From assembly GCA_964344155.1 (NCBI GenBank), contig CAYFMG010000008.1:1-51371 (forward strand): a DNA stretch of 51,371 nucleotides, in the 5' to 3' direction. Positions 30,242 through 40,790 of the stretch are shown piece after piece (the first letter of the stretch is position 1; each line of letters starts with the position of its first letter). The notes beneath the pieces are model-generated. The model was not told the DNA's origin, did no database searches, and worked only from the letters and a program-made list of their open reading frames with translations. Both the position numbers and the translations under genes were made by a program. The DNA comes from UBA6164 sp964344155 (GTDB taxonomy: Bacteria; Patescibacteriota; Gracilibacteria; BD1-5; UBA6164).

Positions 30242-30952
30242 TTATTTAGTTATTTGTATAAAATTTTGTAGTCAGTTATTTTCAAAGAATAAGTATATAT
30301 CACTATTTAATATTTCTGTATTGTTGTTATAAAACTTTTTAATTCAATTTATATTTTGTATGGATACTGAGCTATAAGCAACTCAGGTTTTATCTTGTTT
30401 TGTATTAATTCATATTAGTTGTAATATATCATTTTTTTCAGGTTCTATATTTGTTTTTGAGTAGTACTTTAGTTTTATTTCATTTAATATATCAGAATTT
30501 TGTGTTCACATGACTGTGTATTTTTCTACCTCATTAAAATCAAAATTAAAATCAACAGTTCTATCTATTTCTTCATATTTAAATAGTTTGTGGTTTTTAT
30601 AAATTTTTATTGTTCATGTTCAAGTGTTATTAGTTTTTATAACTCAGCTTCAACTTGAGTTTGTCAGTTCTAATGTTTGGTTTGTAACATCAAAGTTATT
30701 TAAATATTTTATATATAAAGGGGAGTAATTGTCTCTAGTATCAAATAATATTTCATAGTCTAGTATTTGGTAATTATTTACTTGTTTATCCAAAGAATCT
30801 ATGTCATCTTGTATCAGCTCTAATTTGCTTATTAATTCTTGTTTTTTGATAAAATCAAAGAAATAAAAACTACCAGATATTGATAATAAGATAACTATAG
30901 TAGTAACTACCAATAGTTCTATTAAGGTAAATGCTATTTTTTTATTTTTCAT
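30242..30952 (-). CDS. Type IV prepilin-like protein
   Basis: A 236-residue protein with the class III prepilin signal MKNKKIAFTLIELLVV: a short basic leader, a Phe-Thr processing region and the conserved Glu at mature position 5, continuing into a hydrophobic helix (residues 9-30). The remainder is a soluble pseudopilin-like domain, Ser/Asn/Lys-rich, with no further recognisable motif. It overlaps the end of the upstream transferase gene by 19 bases, suggesting translational coupling. No prepilin peptidase or pilus ATPase is in the window. Confidence 0.85.
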
Positions 30953-32010
30953 ATTTTTTCATTATTTATAATAACTCATGCTATTTTATTTATAAATATA
31001 ACAAATACAACTATTATTCAAAATACTATTATTTTTCATACTTTATCCAAAAACAAGGCTGTTAATCAGAATAAAAATGATAGAGAGTATACAAGTCATA
31101 AAACTTGATTTTTTGTTAATCATATATCAAGTAATCTATGATGTAGGTGAGTAAAATCTCAGTTGAGAGGATTTTTTTTGTTTAATATTCTTTTTACTGT
31201 TACATATATGGCATCAACAGCATATATTCAGAATACTACTAGTACTGTTGCTATTTTTCATCAAGAGATAATTGCTAGAGTTGCTAACATAAATCATAGA
31301 AACATTGTTCAGGAGTCTCACATTAGAATTTTTTCTTTTATATCAAACCACCAAAAAGGGAGTATTATTCAGACTAGTATAGCACTAATTCACATTATAA
31401 ATTCAGCATTTTTTATTCCTCCTTCATAATCATCTTTTCAAAATAGTATAAATCACAAGAAAAAAAGAATTAGAAATGATATAGCTGATAATCATGATGT
31501 ATTTCACTGTATTCAGTCTGTCCAGTTTAGGGCGTTGAATATAAAAACATACCAGAAAATAGTAAAAAATAGAGGTATTGTATAGATTGTATAATTAAAA
31601 AGTTCAAGGTAATATGTTTCAAGGTTTACTATTCATCAAAATATATTACTTATGTATCATATTTTTATTGAGGTTACTCATATTATTGCTCATATGAGTA
31701 TTTGTATTACTAGTCTTATTTTTGCACTTACATTTAATCTATCATCTATAAAACTTATTACGGTGACTAGTAATCAGAAAAACCATATAAGTCATAGTTT
31801 ATAATTATATTCTATAAAGAAAAAGCTTATTATAAAGAAGCTTATAAAAAAGACTATTCACATAGAGTAAGGAATAGGAGACCTTTTTAATCAGTATTTC
31901 TTTGGATTATCTAGTATATTAAATTTATAAAAAAGTGTAGAAAATAACTTTATAAGAATAAATGATAATAATACAGATAATCAAAACATAATTATATAAT
32001 CTATAATCAT
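30934..32010 (-). CDS. WecA/MraY-family polyprenyl-phosphate glycosyl-1-phosphate transferase
   Basis: A 358-residue polytopic enzyme that loads a sugar-1-phosphate onto undecaprenyl phosphate. Motifs in order: LDNPKKYGLKRSPIPYSMG, VISFIDDRLNVSAKIRL (the Asp pair), NALNWTDGIQGNTSG, ILMGDSGTMFLGFML and NGDFTHLHHRLLDMG. The HLHHRL block is typical of the WecA/TagO side of the family rather than MraY. ATG at 32010 is chosen; upstream in-frame TTG codons exist. It likely starts cell-surface glycan synthesis with the ligase and glycosyltransferase genes upstream on the same strand. Confidence 0.88.
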
Positions 32011-32078
32011 AGATGAGTTTTTATTTATTAATCTTATAAAGAGTATTGTTAACTGAAAAAAAATCAATATTTTCTTCA

Positions 32079-32112
32079 ACAAAAAACACTAAAACATATT
32101 TATTTTAGTGTT
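32079..32112 (-). terminator. Minus-strand terminator
   Basis: AACACTAAAA / TTTTAGTGTT hairpin with a minus-strand T-run, overlapping the stop codon of the small secreted protein. Confidence 0.75.
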
Positions 32113-32458
32113 ATATATTGTAATCAAGTAATAGTTTTGTTCTATAATAGATATTATTATATAGATTTAGTAATTTTCTATCGTTTCTAGATAAAACTTT
32201 TTTTGAATTTATTTTGATAATTTTTTCTTTTAGAATTACTTCTAGTTTATTTAGAGATTTTTTATCTTTTAGATATCTATATTTTATAAAAATATTTACT
32301 ATTTTTGAGTTAACTTCTTCAGAGTAGTCTTTTTTTATTTTTGTCTTAGTAACAATTACTCATTTGTATAATTTTTTTTCTAGACTACCAGCTTTTGCTG
32401 AAGAGATAAACATAAAACTTATTATAACTGTCACAGCTAATATGATTAATTTTCTCAT
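32111..32458 (-). CDS. Small secreted hypothetical protein
   Basis: A 115-residue protein with a signal peptide (MRKLIILAVTVIISFMFISS, cleavage after AKA). The mature part is basic and predicted helical (KIVNIFIKYRYLKDKKSLNKL). No known family. It sits between the O-antigen-ligase-like gene and the WecA-like gene and has its own terminator. Confidence 0.7.
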
Positions 32459-32510
32459 AGATATTCTTCTTTATTTTTAAAGTGTGCTGAATTATACAGA
32501 AAGATTATTG

Positions 32511-33800
32511 TTATGCAAGTTTTTTTCATTTTGGCAAGGGAGAAACAATCAATCATACAAATAAAAAGAATAGAATAGATAGGTAGGTAGCTTCGAATAT
32601 GTGTAAGAATACGTTCATAACTAGAATGGCTACAAGTCACATAAATAGAGGTTTTGATTTTTTGTGTAGTTTTACTAGTATTATTATTAGTATCAGTATA
32701 AAAAGACTGAAATAAACATATCATCACTCTATTAGTTGTTGTATAAACCAACTCTCTGGTATGTAGTATTGTTCTGCTTCTTTTGTTTGTTTATCTGGAT
32801 AAATACTTCTAAATGCTGGTCATGCCTCAGCTAGTCATGCTCACATAGGTTTTGACTTAAATCTATCAATTCATATTTCCATTCTATCAAAATGTCATGT
32901 AGTTGAAGATGTTCTTAGTATTATATTTTCTAATTTATCCTGAAAAATAAATCAAAAACCAAGTATTATAAGTGTAAAACTAGTTAATCACATGATTATA
33001 TATTTTCTGTATTTTGCTTTGAAATATGTGTTGTACAAATATTTTATATTTAATAGAAATAGTAGTCCTGCTCCTGTAAATACTCATAATAATGCACTTC
33101 TAGAATAAGTGATAATAAGTAAAGAAAAAAGGAAAACTAAACTTAGTATTATATGATATTGAAGTTTCTTTTTTATAAAATGTAGAAACATAGAAGTATA
33201 AACTATCAAGAAAAATGCCATAGCATTTGGTCAATCAAGTATTCATTGGAATCTTTTTATTCAAGAGTTTTCTAGTCAGTGATAGTTTGGAATACTTCAA
33301 GTGTAAGTCCAGCTACTTTTGTAATCTGTAAATCATAGTTCTAGTAAAGCTTGTTCTCATAATCTAAATTTAATTAGTATTGAAAAAAGTAGAGATAATG
33401 ATCATGACATCAAAAATAATTTAACCAAAGATCTATGAGAGACTTGTATAAATTGTCTTCAGTGTTTAAATATCAATAGTACTATAAAAAATATAAAATC
33501 ATATCTTCATCAATATATGATACTATTTAATCATAGTCAATTATACAAAGTTATTCATACTCAATAAAATATATAAGCAATAATTAAGTAATCGAGTAAC
33601 TCTAGTTTAGGTAGTTTTTTATTTTTGATAAACTCATATCCTAAAGATAATATAAGTAGCATCAAAACTAGTTCTTTTATATAAAAACCTGCTTTTTCTA
33701 TTCAGATTTCTACACTAAAAAATACGGCTAATATTACATAAAATGGTAATATTACAATTAAAAATTGTGTAAGTAGGGTAAATAAATTTTTTTTAAACAT
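32511..33800 (-). CDS. O-antigen ligase/polymerase-like membrane protein
   Basis: A 429-residue protein with ten or more hydrophobic helices. It contains GIKRFQGILDGPNAMAFFL, SLLIITYSRSALLGVFTG and, after a long external loop, EQYYIPESWFIQQLIEGGY. The LDGPN and YSRSA motifs before the large loop are typical of the Wzy/WaaL O-antigen ligase superfamily, which joins or polymerises lipid-linked glycans at the outer face of the membrane. It starts 12 bases after the glycosyltransferase stop and is probably in its operon. Confidence 0.82.
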
Positions 33801-33812
33801 CTTTTTAGGGGG

Positions 33813-34967
33813 TTATTTATCTTGTATTAATTTTTTTATTTTTTCTTCAAAAATTTCTTTGGAAAATCTATAGGCTTGTTTTTTACAGTTTTGTTCTTTA
33901 TAGAATCAGTTTTTATTTTTTTCATCAAACCTGATGAAATGTTCTATAAAATCAATTCAGTTTTTGTTTTCAAAAAACTCTCAGGTTTTTCAGGCTATAA
34001 CTGTTTCAAGTAATCATCATGCTTTGTATGCAAATACTGGTTTTCATGCTGCCATTACTTCTATTGGGACTATTCAGAAGTCTTCTTCTCATGGAAAGAT
34101 GAGTCAACTACTGTTTTGTACCAAAGTAACTAATTCATTAGAGTATTTAGCTCATACAAACTCTATATTTTCTTTACTTAGTTTTTCTAGTGTGTTTCTA
34201 TAGTTTCAGTCTCAAACAATAATTAGTTTGTTTTGAGGCATTTTATTAAAAGCATTTATAGCTACTTCTATTTTTTTGAATTCAGTTAGTGCTGATATTA
34301 TTATATAGTAGTTTTTTACTTCCCCCTCTTTAGTAAGGAGGGGGGTAGGGGGTGGTGATATTTTTTTTGCAAATCTGTTTGTTTCAACGGGAGGGTAAAG
34401 TATTATAGAGTCTTTTTTATAATATTTTTTGATTCTGTTAGCTGTATTTTCAGAGTTTGCTATTGTTATATCGTGTCTATTTGATGATATGTAGTCCCAT
34501 TGTCTTAAACTTAGGAATAATTTGTTTAATACTAAATTAAGGATATATTTTACTATTTTGTTTTTACTTATATCTCTTTTGTATTCATTTGTCCAGTCCC
34601 ACATATATCTAGCAGGTGAGTGGTAGTATACTATAAACTTGGTTTCTGGTTTTGTTATAGCTCAGTGAGCAAATCAACTAGAGCTACATAGTACTACATC
34701 ATAATCTGAAAAGTCGAGTGTTTCTACAGATTTTGCCATAGAGTACAAACTTAATCTTTGATTTTTTGTTATGTTATAGATTTTTTGGCTAGTTAGATTA
34801 AATACTTGTTTGTTTATCTTTTCTTTAGGAAAAATATTTCATACTTTTTTCTCATCATATATTAGTGTAAACAAATCAGCATCTGGAAAAATTTCACACC
34901 AAGATTCTACTACTTTTTCTGCTCAACCTAGTTTTATAAATATTTCATGGAGGATTGCTATTTTCAT
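33813..34967 (-). CDS. Family-4-type glycosyltransferase with in-frame palindromic insert
   Basis: A 384-residue GT-B enzyme. The N-terminal domain begins MKIAILHEIFIKLGGAEKVV, with VVLCSSSGFAHG and VYYHSPARYMWDW. The donor domain has IANSENTANRIKKYYKKDS, ILYPPVETNRF, IIISALTEFKKI, KLIIVGDGN, IEFVGAKYSNEL and FGIVPIEVMAAGKPVFAYKAGG, where the conserved Glu binds the sugar nucleotide. Between NRFAKKIS and VKNYYIIIS lies PPPTPLLTKEGE, encoded by a GC-rich palindromic repeat. It would have GT4-type transferase activity in surface-glycan assembly. Conserved motifs are intact on both sides of the insert. Confidence 0.9.
34318..34360. repeat. Palindromic element inserted in frame in the glycosyltransferase gene
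   Basis: CCCCCTCTTTA-g-TAAGGAGGGGG is a near-perfect hairpin followed by GGTAGGGGG, the same build as the elements in prmC and after lepB. It encodes about 12-14 residues in a loop before the donor-sugar domain. Confidence 0.85.
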
Positions 34968-35108
34968 ATTTTTAAGTCTAATTTAGGAGTGTATTTTTTA
35001 AAACATAAGTATCTTAGCTAAAAAAAGCCTTTTTTCAATTATTTTTTGAAAAAAAATATTTTTGAGTATTATAAAGGTAGTAAATTTATATGTTTTATAT
35101 CAATAATT

Positions 35109-36461
35109 ATGTTAAGAAAAATCCTATTATCTTTGTTTTTATTTTTATCATTTTTTACTAGTTTGTTTGCTTTGACTAAAAATGAGTTATTAAAAGATAT
35201 TTATAGCTTAGAGTTAAGACTTGAGGAAATTAGGTCTGATTATAATGATAAGGCTAATAAATTACCTGGTCGTGTTTATAAAGAATTAAATTCTGATTAT
35301 GCAGAGATGCTTGATATAGCTAATGCTGCTATCTGAGAAGCAGAAACGGATTTATACAATGCTAGAAATTCTGCTAATACTCAGGAACCAGATTCTGCTA
35401 GTAGTGATTATTACGCTGCTGCAAATAGTATGGATACAGCTAGAGACAAGGTTGATAAAATAATTTATGTTGATCCAAATGAGTCTGAATCTTCATCTTC
35501 AAGCGGAGATTCATCATCATCATCATCATCAGATTTACCTTCTTCATCTTCTGATTCTTGAACTAGTAGTGATCCAGACACAACAAAAACCGAAGACCAA
35601 ACAACAGACCAACAAACTGAAACTACTTGAACAACAACAGAAAAAACACAAGAAGAAACAGAAACTACGCCAACTCAACAAGAACCTGAACCAGTAGATA
35701 CAACTACAGAACAAAATGCTGTAAATGATGCTCAAAATAATGTGGATAATGCACAAGAAGAAGTAAATAAAGCACAAGAAGAATTAAATAAGGCAAGTGA
35801 AACTGAAGAAATTAAAAACTTAAAAGAAGCTCAAAAAGCATATGAAAAATGAACTCCTGCTTACAATGCTGTTCAAACAGAAATAGATAATAAATTAAAA
35901 GCTGAAACTGATGCATTAAATAATGCAAATACTCAATTAAGTAATGCAAACACTCAATTAAGTGAAGCTAGTACTGATCTTGCTAATTCTTTGATGGAAT
36001 GAAGTTTAAAACAACAAATGCAGTGAGCACAAATGTTGGCAGAAAAGGCATTAGAAAAAGATTCTACATGTTCAAAACCACCATGTCAGGCTGCTCAAGA
36101 AAAAGCACAAAAAGCAAAAGATGCTTATGATGGTTCTACTGAATCAAAAAATGATATAACAAGTAGGGGGTTTAGTATAAGTGTTAATGATTTGACTCCT
36201 GGTTTGGATGTGAAGGGGAAAACAACAAAAGAGAATGTAAACTATGCACTTTGAACAATTATTCAAAAAATGATGATGGCATTATGAAGTTTAGCTTTAC
36301 TTATAATGACAATATGAGGATGATACATAGTGCTACACCACTGACAAGATGAACTACTTAGTAAATGAAAATCTATATTTATGTCTTGAGTATATGCATT
36401 AGTTGTAGCACTAGGTTCATATTATCTAGTTGCGATCCTTAGATATATACTATTTAACTAA
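35109..36461 (+). CDS. Secreted Ser/Thr/Gln-rich protein with C-terminal pilin-like membrane domain
   Basis: A 450-residue protein with a signal peptide (LRKILLSLFLFLSFFTSLFA). An N-terminal helical part is followed by a Ser-rich then Thr/Glu/Gln-rich linker (about 120-195), a long coiled-coil region with repeats such as ANTQLSNANTQLSEA, and two C-terminal membrane helices (MMMALGSLALLIMTIGGGYIV and FMSGVYALVVALGSYYLVAI). These resemble the two-helix T4SS-pilin proteins encoded next. ATG at 35109 is preferred to a TTG at 35046 because the likely -10 region lies near 35070. Confidence 0.8.
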
Positions 36462-36486
36462 AATATTATTAAACTAAAGAAAAATT

Positions 36487-36876
36487 ATGCTTAAAAAAAT
36501 ATTATTAGTAGTACTACTGCTATGAGTAAATATATTTGCTATAAACCACTGAGTATCTGCAAATGCACCAGAAGTAAACTGTTTTTGATTACCTGGATGT
36601 GTAGATTCAAATATAAGTGATCCAAGTAAAGCAAATGTAGAAAACAACCTATGAATAAAAGTTGTTGCAAATATCGTATGACAAATGGTCCAGTTTGTTG
36701 CTGTTATTGCTGTAATAGCTTTGATTTTGAGTGGTATGATGTATTTATTATCATGATGAGAAGAAGAAAAAACAAAAAAAGCAAAGACTTGGATTACTTG
36801 GTCTTTGATATGAGTACTTGTTTCTATCTCTGCTTGGTGAATTATAAATATGTTAAATAATATAACAATTTGATAA
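36487..36876 (+). CDS. T4SS-pilin-like two-helix membrane protein (1)
   Basis: A 129-residue protein with a signal peptide, a short Cys-containing exported segment (VNCFGLPGCVDS) and two membrane helices separated by the cytoplasmic turn LSGGEEEKTKKAKTWI. The helix-SGG(D/E)EEK-helix layout is that of the T4SS_pilin/TrbC-VirB2-like family found throughout candidate-phyla bacteria. It is the second of four consecutive relatives. Confidence 0.82.
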
Positions 36877-36896
36877 TAATTATTAAAAATAAAAAT

Positions 36897-37292
36897 ATGC
36901 TAAAAAAATTTTTCTTAATACTTGTTTTGATCTTTTCAAACCTGCTTTTTATTGGGACTGTTTGAGCTGAGCCTTCAGCTTGATTATGAAACCAAGAGAT
37001 AAAAAATGCTTTGCTTAATGTATCTTCAGATAATATAGTAGAAAGCTCAGATAATGATGGTATATCAGCTTTGAACTCACTGTTTATATGGGCTAAAGAT
37101 TCTTTAACTTGATTGCTTATTCTTATATCGATTTGAGTTTTTCTATTTGTATGAGTTAGGTTAGCTTTTGCTAAATGAAATCCTGAAGAGTTTAAAAAGG
37201 CTATGTTACAGCTTGTTTATGCTGTTATATGAATTTTTGTTGTTAGTGCTGCTTGGGCTGCTGTTAAATTAGTGTCTTGAATAAATATATAA
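36897..37292 (+). CDS. T4SS-pilin-like two-helix membrane protein (2)
   Basis: A 131-residue protein with a signal peptide ending VGA, a ~40-residue exported segment and two helices (TGLLILISIGVFLFVGVRLAF and YAVIGIFVVSAAWAAVKLV). In place of GGEEEK the connecting turn is AKGNPEEFKKAMLQ, the form common in TrbC/pilin-like proteins. It starts 20 bases after the previous gene. Confidence 0.8.
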
Positions 37293-37304
37293 TCTTTTAA
37301 AATT

Positions 37305-37715
37305 ATGAAAAAAATAATACTTTTATTAATTACATTTTTTTGTTTCTTTTCTTTTGTTAGTGCTAATACTAATGATTGTAGTTATGATTTTGATAATCAA
37401 TCTTTGGATGTTTGAACTGCTTTAGATTGATGTATAAGAGACTCTAAATTAGTAAATTGAGAGGATTTATGAATCGATGATGGTAGTTTTAGTGACCAAG
37501 TAGAATGGTGGGTAGATAATATAGCATTATATTTGTGAGTTTTTGCTGTTTGATCTATTGTTTTGGGAGCTATTATGATGACTATAAGTTGATGAGAAGA
37601 AGAAAAAATAAAAAAAGGGAAGGATATTGTTAAGTGGGGAATTGTATGATTCTTAGCTGTTATATGAGCATCAGCAGTAATAAATCTAGTAGTTAAAATA
37701 ATGTATTCTATATAA
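37305..37715 (+). CDS. T4SS-pilin-like two-helix membrane protein (3)
   Basis: A 136-residue protein with a signal peptide, an acidic exported segment with two cysteines (NDCSYDF, DGCIRDS) and two helices joined by ISGGEEEKIKKGKDIVKWG. The turn is nearly the same as in the gene at 36487, so they are paralogues. Its stop codon overlaps the next start by one base (TAATG). Confidence 0.82.
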
Positions 37716-38542
37716 TGAAGAAAATATTATTGTTCATATCTTGTTTAATAATTTTTAGTTTTTCGATACATGTATTGAAAAACTATTATTTTTGAGTGCC
37801 AGAAACAGAAACAATAGAGTACATTGAAGAAAATTATATAGAGCCAACAATATCAGATAAATATATTATTTTAGAACAAATTGAAGAAGAGGAAGAACTA
37901 AAATCAGCAAATAATACATATTTTTATTATTTTCCTAAAGAATTAAAATCAGAAATAAAAGAGTATACAAGTGTATTTAAACAGTTTTTGGATGAAGATT
38001 ATATAAAAGACAAAATAGTAAAATTAAAAGTAGAGAATTATAAAAATATGTGAGAGTTGAGATGAAGGATGAAAGCTAAAACTGTAAAACTTTTCTGAGT
38101 TTTGGATATGAGTGTTTCTGAATATTTAGCAGTATGAATACATGAATTTGCTCACTATATAGACTTATATTATCTAAGAAGAGGATTATTTACAGATGTA
38201 AGTAATTATTTTTATAATATATCTTGGGAATCAAAAGAAGTAATAAAATGATGATTAGATGAAGATGATTTTGTATCATCATATGCTGAAACTAATATGT
38301 ATGAAGACTTTGCAGAAAGTTTTACTTATTTTGTATTACATAACTGAGATTTTCTGAAAAAAGCAGAAAAATCAGAAATATTGAAACAAAAATATGACTT
38401 TTTTAATAGATATATTTTTAAAAATAATGAATTTGAAAATGCAGATTTTTCTATAAAAGGGCTTAAAATAGAGGAACACTTCCGGGATACTACAGCCATA
38501 GAATTTTCTTTGAAAAAATTTTTGGAGTTTTTGGAAAAATAG
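37715..38542 (+). CDS. Membrane-anchored HExxH metallopeptidase-like protein
   Basis: A 275-residue protein with an N-terminal anchor (ILLFISCLIIFSFSIHVL) and an external domain. The zinc motif is H143-E-F-A-H147 in VGIHEFAHYIDLYYLRRG; a downstream NMYEDFAESFTYFVLH could supply the third ligand, as in gluzincin-type peptidases. It is translationally coupled to the pilin-like gene (1-base overlap). A role in processing or assembling the neighbouring membrane proteins, or in cutting peptidoglycan-associated proteins, is inference. Confidence 0.75.
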
Positions 38543-38814
38543 ATATAATCTGCACACAAATAAAAAATAACTTTTTAATTTACAATACAATCATTTTATG
38601 ATATAATGATTATGTAACTTAAAAAAAGTGTTTTTTTAGAACAAATACAATCAATCAAAAATTTTTTGTTAAATTATTTTTTAGAGGTTAATTATACTAA
38701 CCCCTAGATTATCTATTGCGTAAAATCAATTATAAAAAAATCAAAAATTAAAAATAAAGTATTTATATACTATAAAAAAAGGATTGTATATTTATTTATT
38801 AATTTATAAAAATC

Positions 38815-40758
38815 ATGAAAGACTTTCTAGACGAACTAGATAAAGAACTAGAATGAAAGACAGATGAATCTGTGCAGAGAACGGAAAAACAATCTACAGA
38901 TACAAAAGAAAATGATAATGGAGTTGAATTAAAAACATTCAATAACAGTAAAAAATCAAAACCAAAAAAATCTTTTTGATCAAGAAAAAGTAAAGACGAT
39001 TGAGAAGTAAGAGGAAAATTTGTTTCAAAATTTCCAGATGTAAAATTCTACCTACCTACTTTAAGAGAAGGTTATACTAGATATATGCCTATTGGAGGTA
39101 ATAATGAAACATGAGCAAAAAATATGTGAATGGTTCAATATTGAGATGATATCATATTAATAGACTGTTGAGTACAGTTTGCTGATCCTGATATGTTATG
39201 AGTAAATTACTCAATACCAGATGTATCTTTTTTAACTAAATATAAGAAAAATATAAAAGGTTTTTTAATTACACATGCTCACTTAGATCATATAGGTTCA
39301 TTAAAACATATTATGCCAGCTTTAGGTATGCCTGTTTTATATGGTACTAGATTTACAATAGGTTTGATAAAAAAATCTTTAGAAGAAGCTTGATTATTAC
39401 CTCATGCAACATTAATAGAAGTTGATGCTCATAGTTGAGATAAAATAAAAGTATGAGAGTTTAGTGTAGAGTATTTTAATGTAAATCACTCTGTACCAGA
39501 TTGTGCTTGAATATATATAGAAACTCCAGGAGGAACAAAAATAGTTCATACTTGAGATTTCAAAATAGATCATACTCCAGCTATAGATAAACCAGCTGAT
39601 TTAGATAGAATTGAAGAAATAGGGAAAAGATGAATAAGTTTATTTTTATCTGACTCTACAGGTTCTACTAGAAAAGGTTTCTCTATGAGTGAAAAAGAAG
39701 TATGAGAAACTTTAGAAAAAATTGTAGCTAATCATCATAGAGGTAGACTTATAATTGCAACATTTTCATCATGGATATCTAGAATACAACAACTTATAGA
39801 TATTTGTGAAAAATATGACAAGACTATTTTCCTTAGTGGAAGAAGTATGATAGAAAATGTTAATATAGCAAAAGAGTTAGGTTATTTAAAAATAAAACAA
39901 GGTATCGTTAAAAAAATGACACCTAAAAATACAGAATGAATAGCTCCTCATAAACAAATTGTAATAACAACAGGTAGTCAATGAGAAGAATTCTCAGCTC
40001 TATCAAGAATGGCTGATTGAAAACATAATTCTGTTGAAATTATTAGATGAGATACTATTATCTTTTCATCAAGTATTGTTCCAGGTAATGAAAAATCAGT
40101 TATATCTATTATAAATAGACTTATAAAACTTTGAGCTAATGTAATTACAAAAGATGATGGTGAAGTTCATACTTGAGGTCATGCCTTTCAAGAAGAACAA
40201 AAAATATTCCTAGATTTAATTAAACCTAAATATTTTATGCCTATTTTCTGAGATTTATATTTCAGAACTGTTCATAAAAATACTGCTGTATCAACATGAT
40301 TTAAAGAGGATAGAGTACTTATGCTTGATAATGGTAATATGGTAGATTTTGCTCCAAAAAATGGTAATGTATTTAGATCTAGAATTAAAGCACCTATACA
40401 AGAAATCGTTATTGATGGTCATGGTATGTGACTTGCTACTAGTCATGTTATTCAAGCTAGAGAAAAAATGATGAATTCAGGTGTACTTGTTGTTTCATTC
40501 AGAGTTGATAAAAAGACAAAAGCTATTATGGGACACATAAAACTTGAAACTAGATGACTTGTTTATTTAGATGAAGTTAGATTAATTCATAGACTTATTA
40601 TAAAAAAATCTAGAGATGTTTATGAAAATACTATAAAAGATGTACCTGATATGGAAGAAAAAGATTTATTAAAAATTATAAGAACAGATTTAGAAAAATA
40701 TCTACTTCATAAATTAGATAGAGAACCAATGATTATACCAATGATTGTTGAAGTATAA
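38815..40758 (+). CDS. rnj: Ribonuclease J
   Basis: A 647-residue RNase of the beta-CASP metallo-beta-lactamase family, acting as endo- and 5'-3' exonuclease in mRNA decay and RNA maturation. A Lys/Asp-rich extension of ~70 residues precedes the catalytic domain. Motifs: MPIGGNNETGAKNMG, ILIDCGVQFAD, HAHLDH (154-159), NVNHSVPDCAG, HTGDFKID, LSDSTGSTRKGFSMSE, TFSSWISRIQQ, VITTGSQGEE and a late DGEVHTGGH. The 272-base region upstream holds AT-rich DNA with an inverted repeat (GGTTA/TAACC) but no gene. Confidence 0.95.
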
Positions 40759-40790
40759 AAAAAGTATTACATTTTGTAATACTTTTTTTA
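40757..40790. terminator. Bidirectional terminator between rnj and secA
   Basis: Stem AAAGTATTAC / GTAATACTTT with an ATTTT loop, flanked by A- and T-tracts, between convergent stop codons. Confidence 0.88.

Noticed and set aside
32455..32751. Separate minus-strand gene at the end of the O-antigen-ligase-like gene
   Set aside because: It lies in a different frame inside the intact C-terminal helices of the ligase-like protein, whose frame runs to TAA at 32511.
35467..35697. His- and Gln-rich open frame
   Set aside because: Out-of-frame reading of the Ser/Thr/Gln-rich linker of the gene at 35109; simple-sequence DNA keeps it open.
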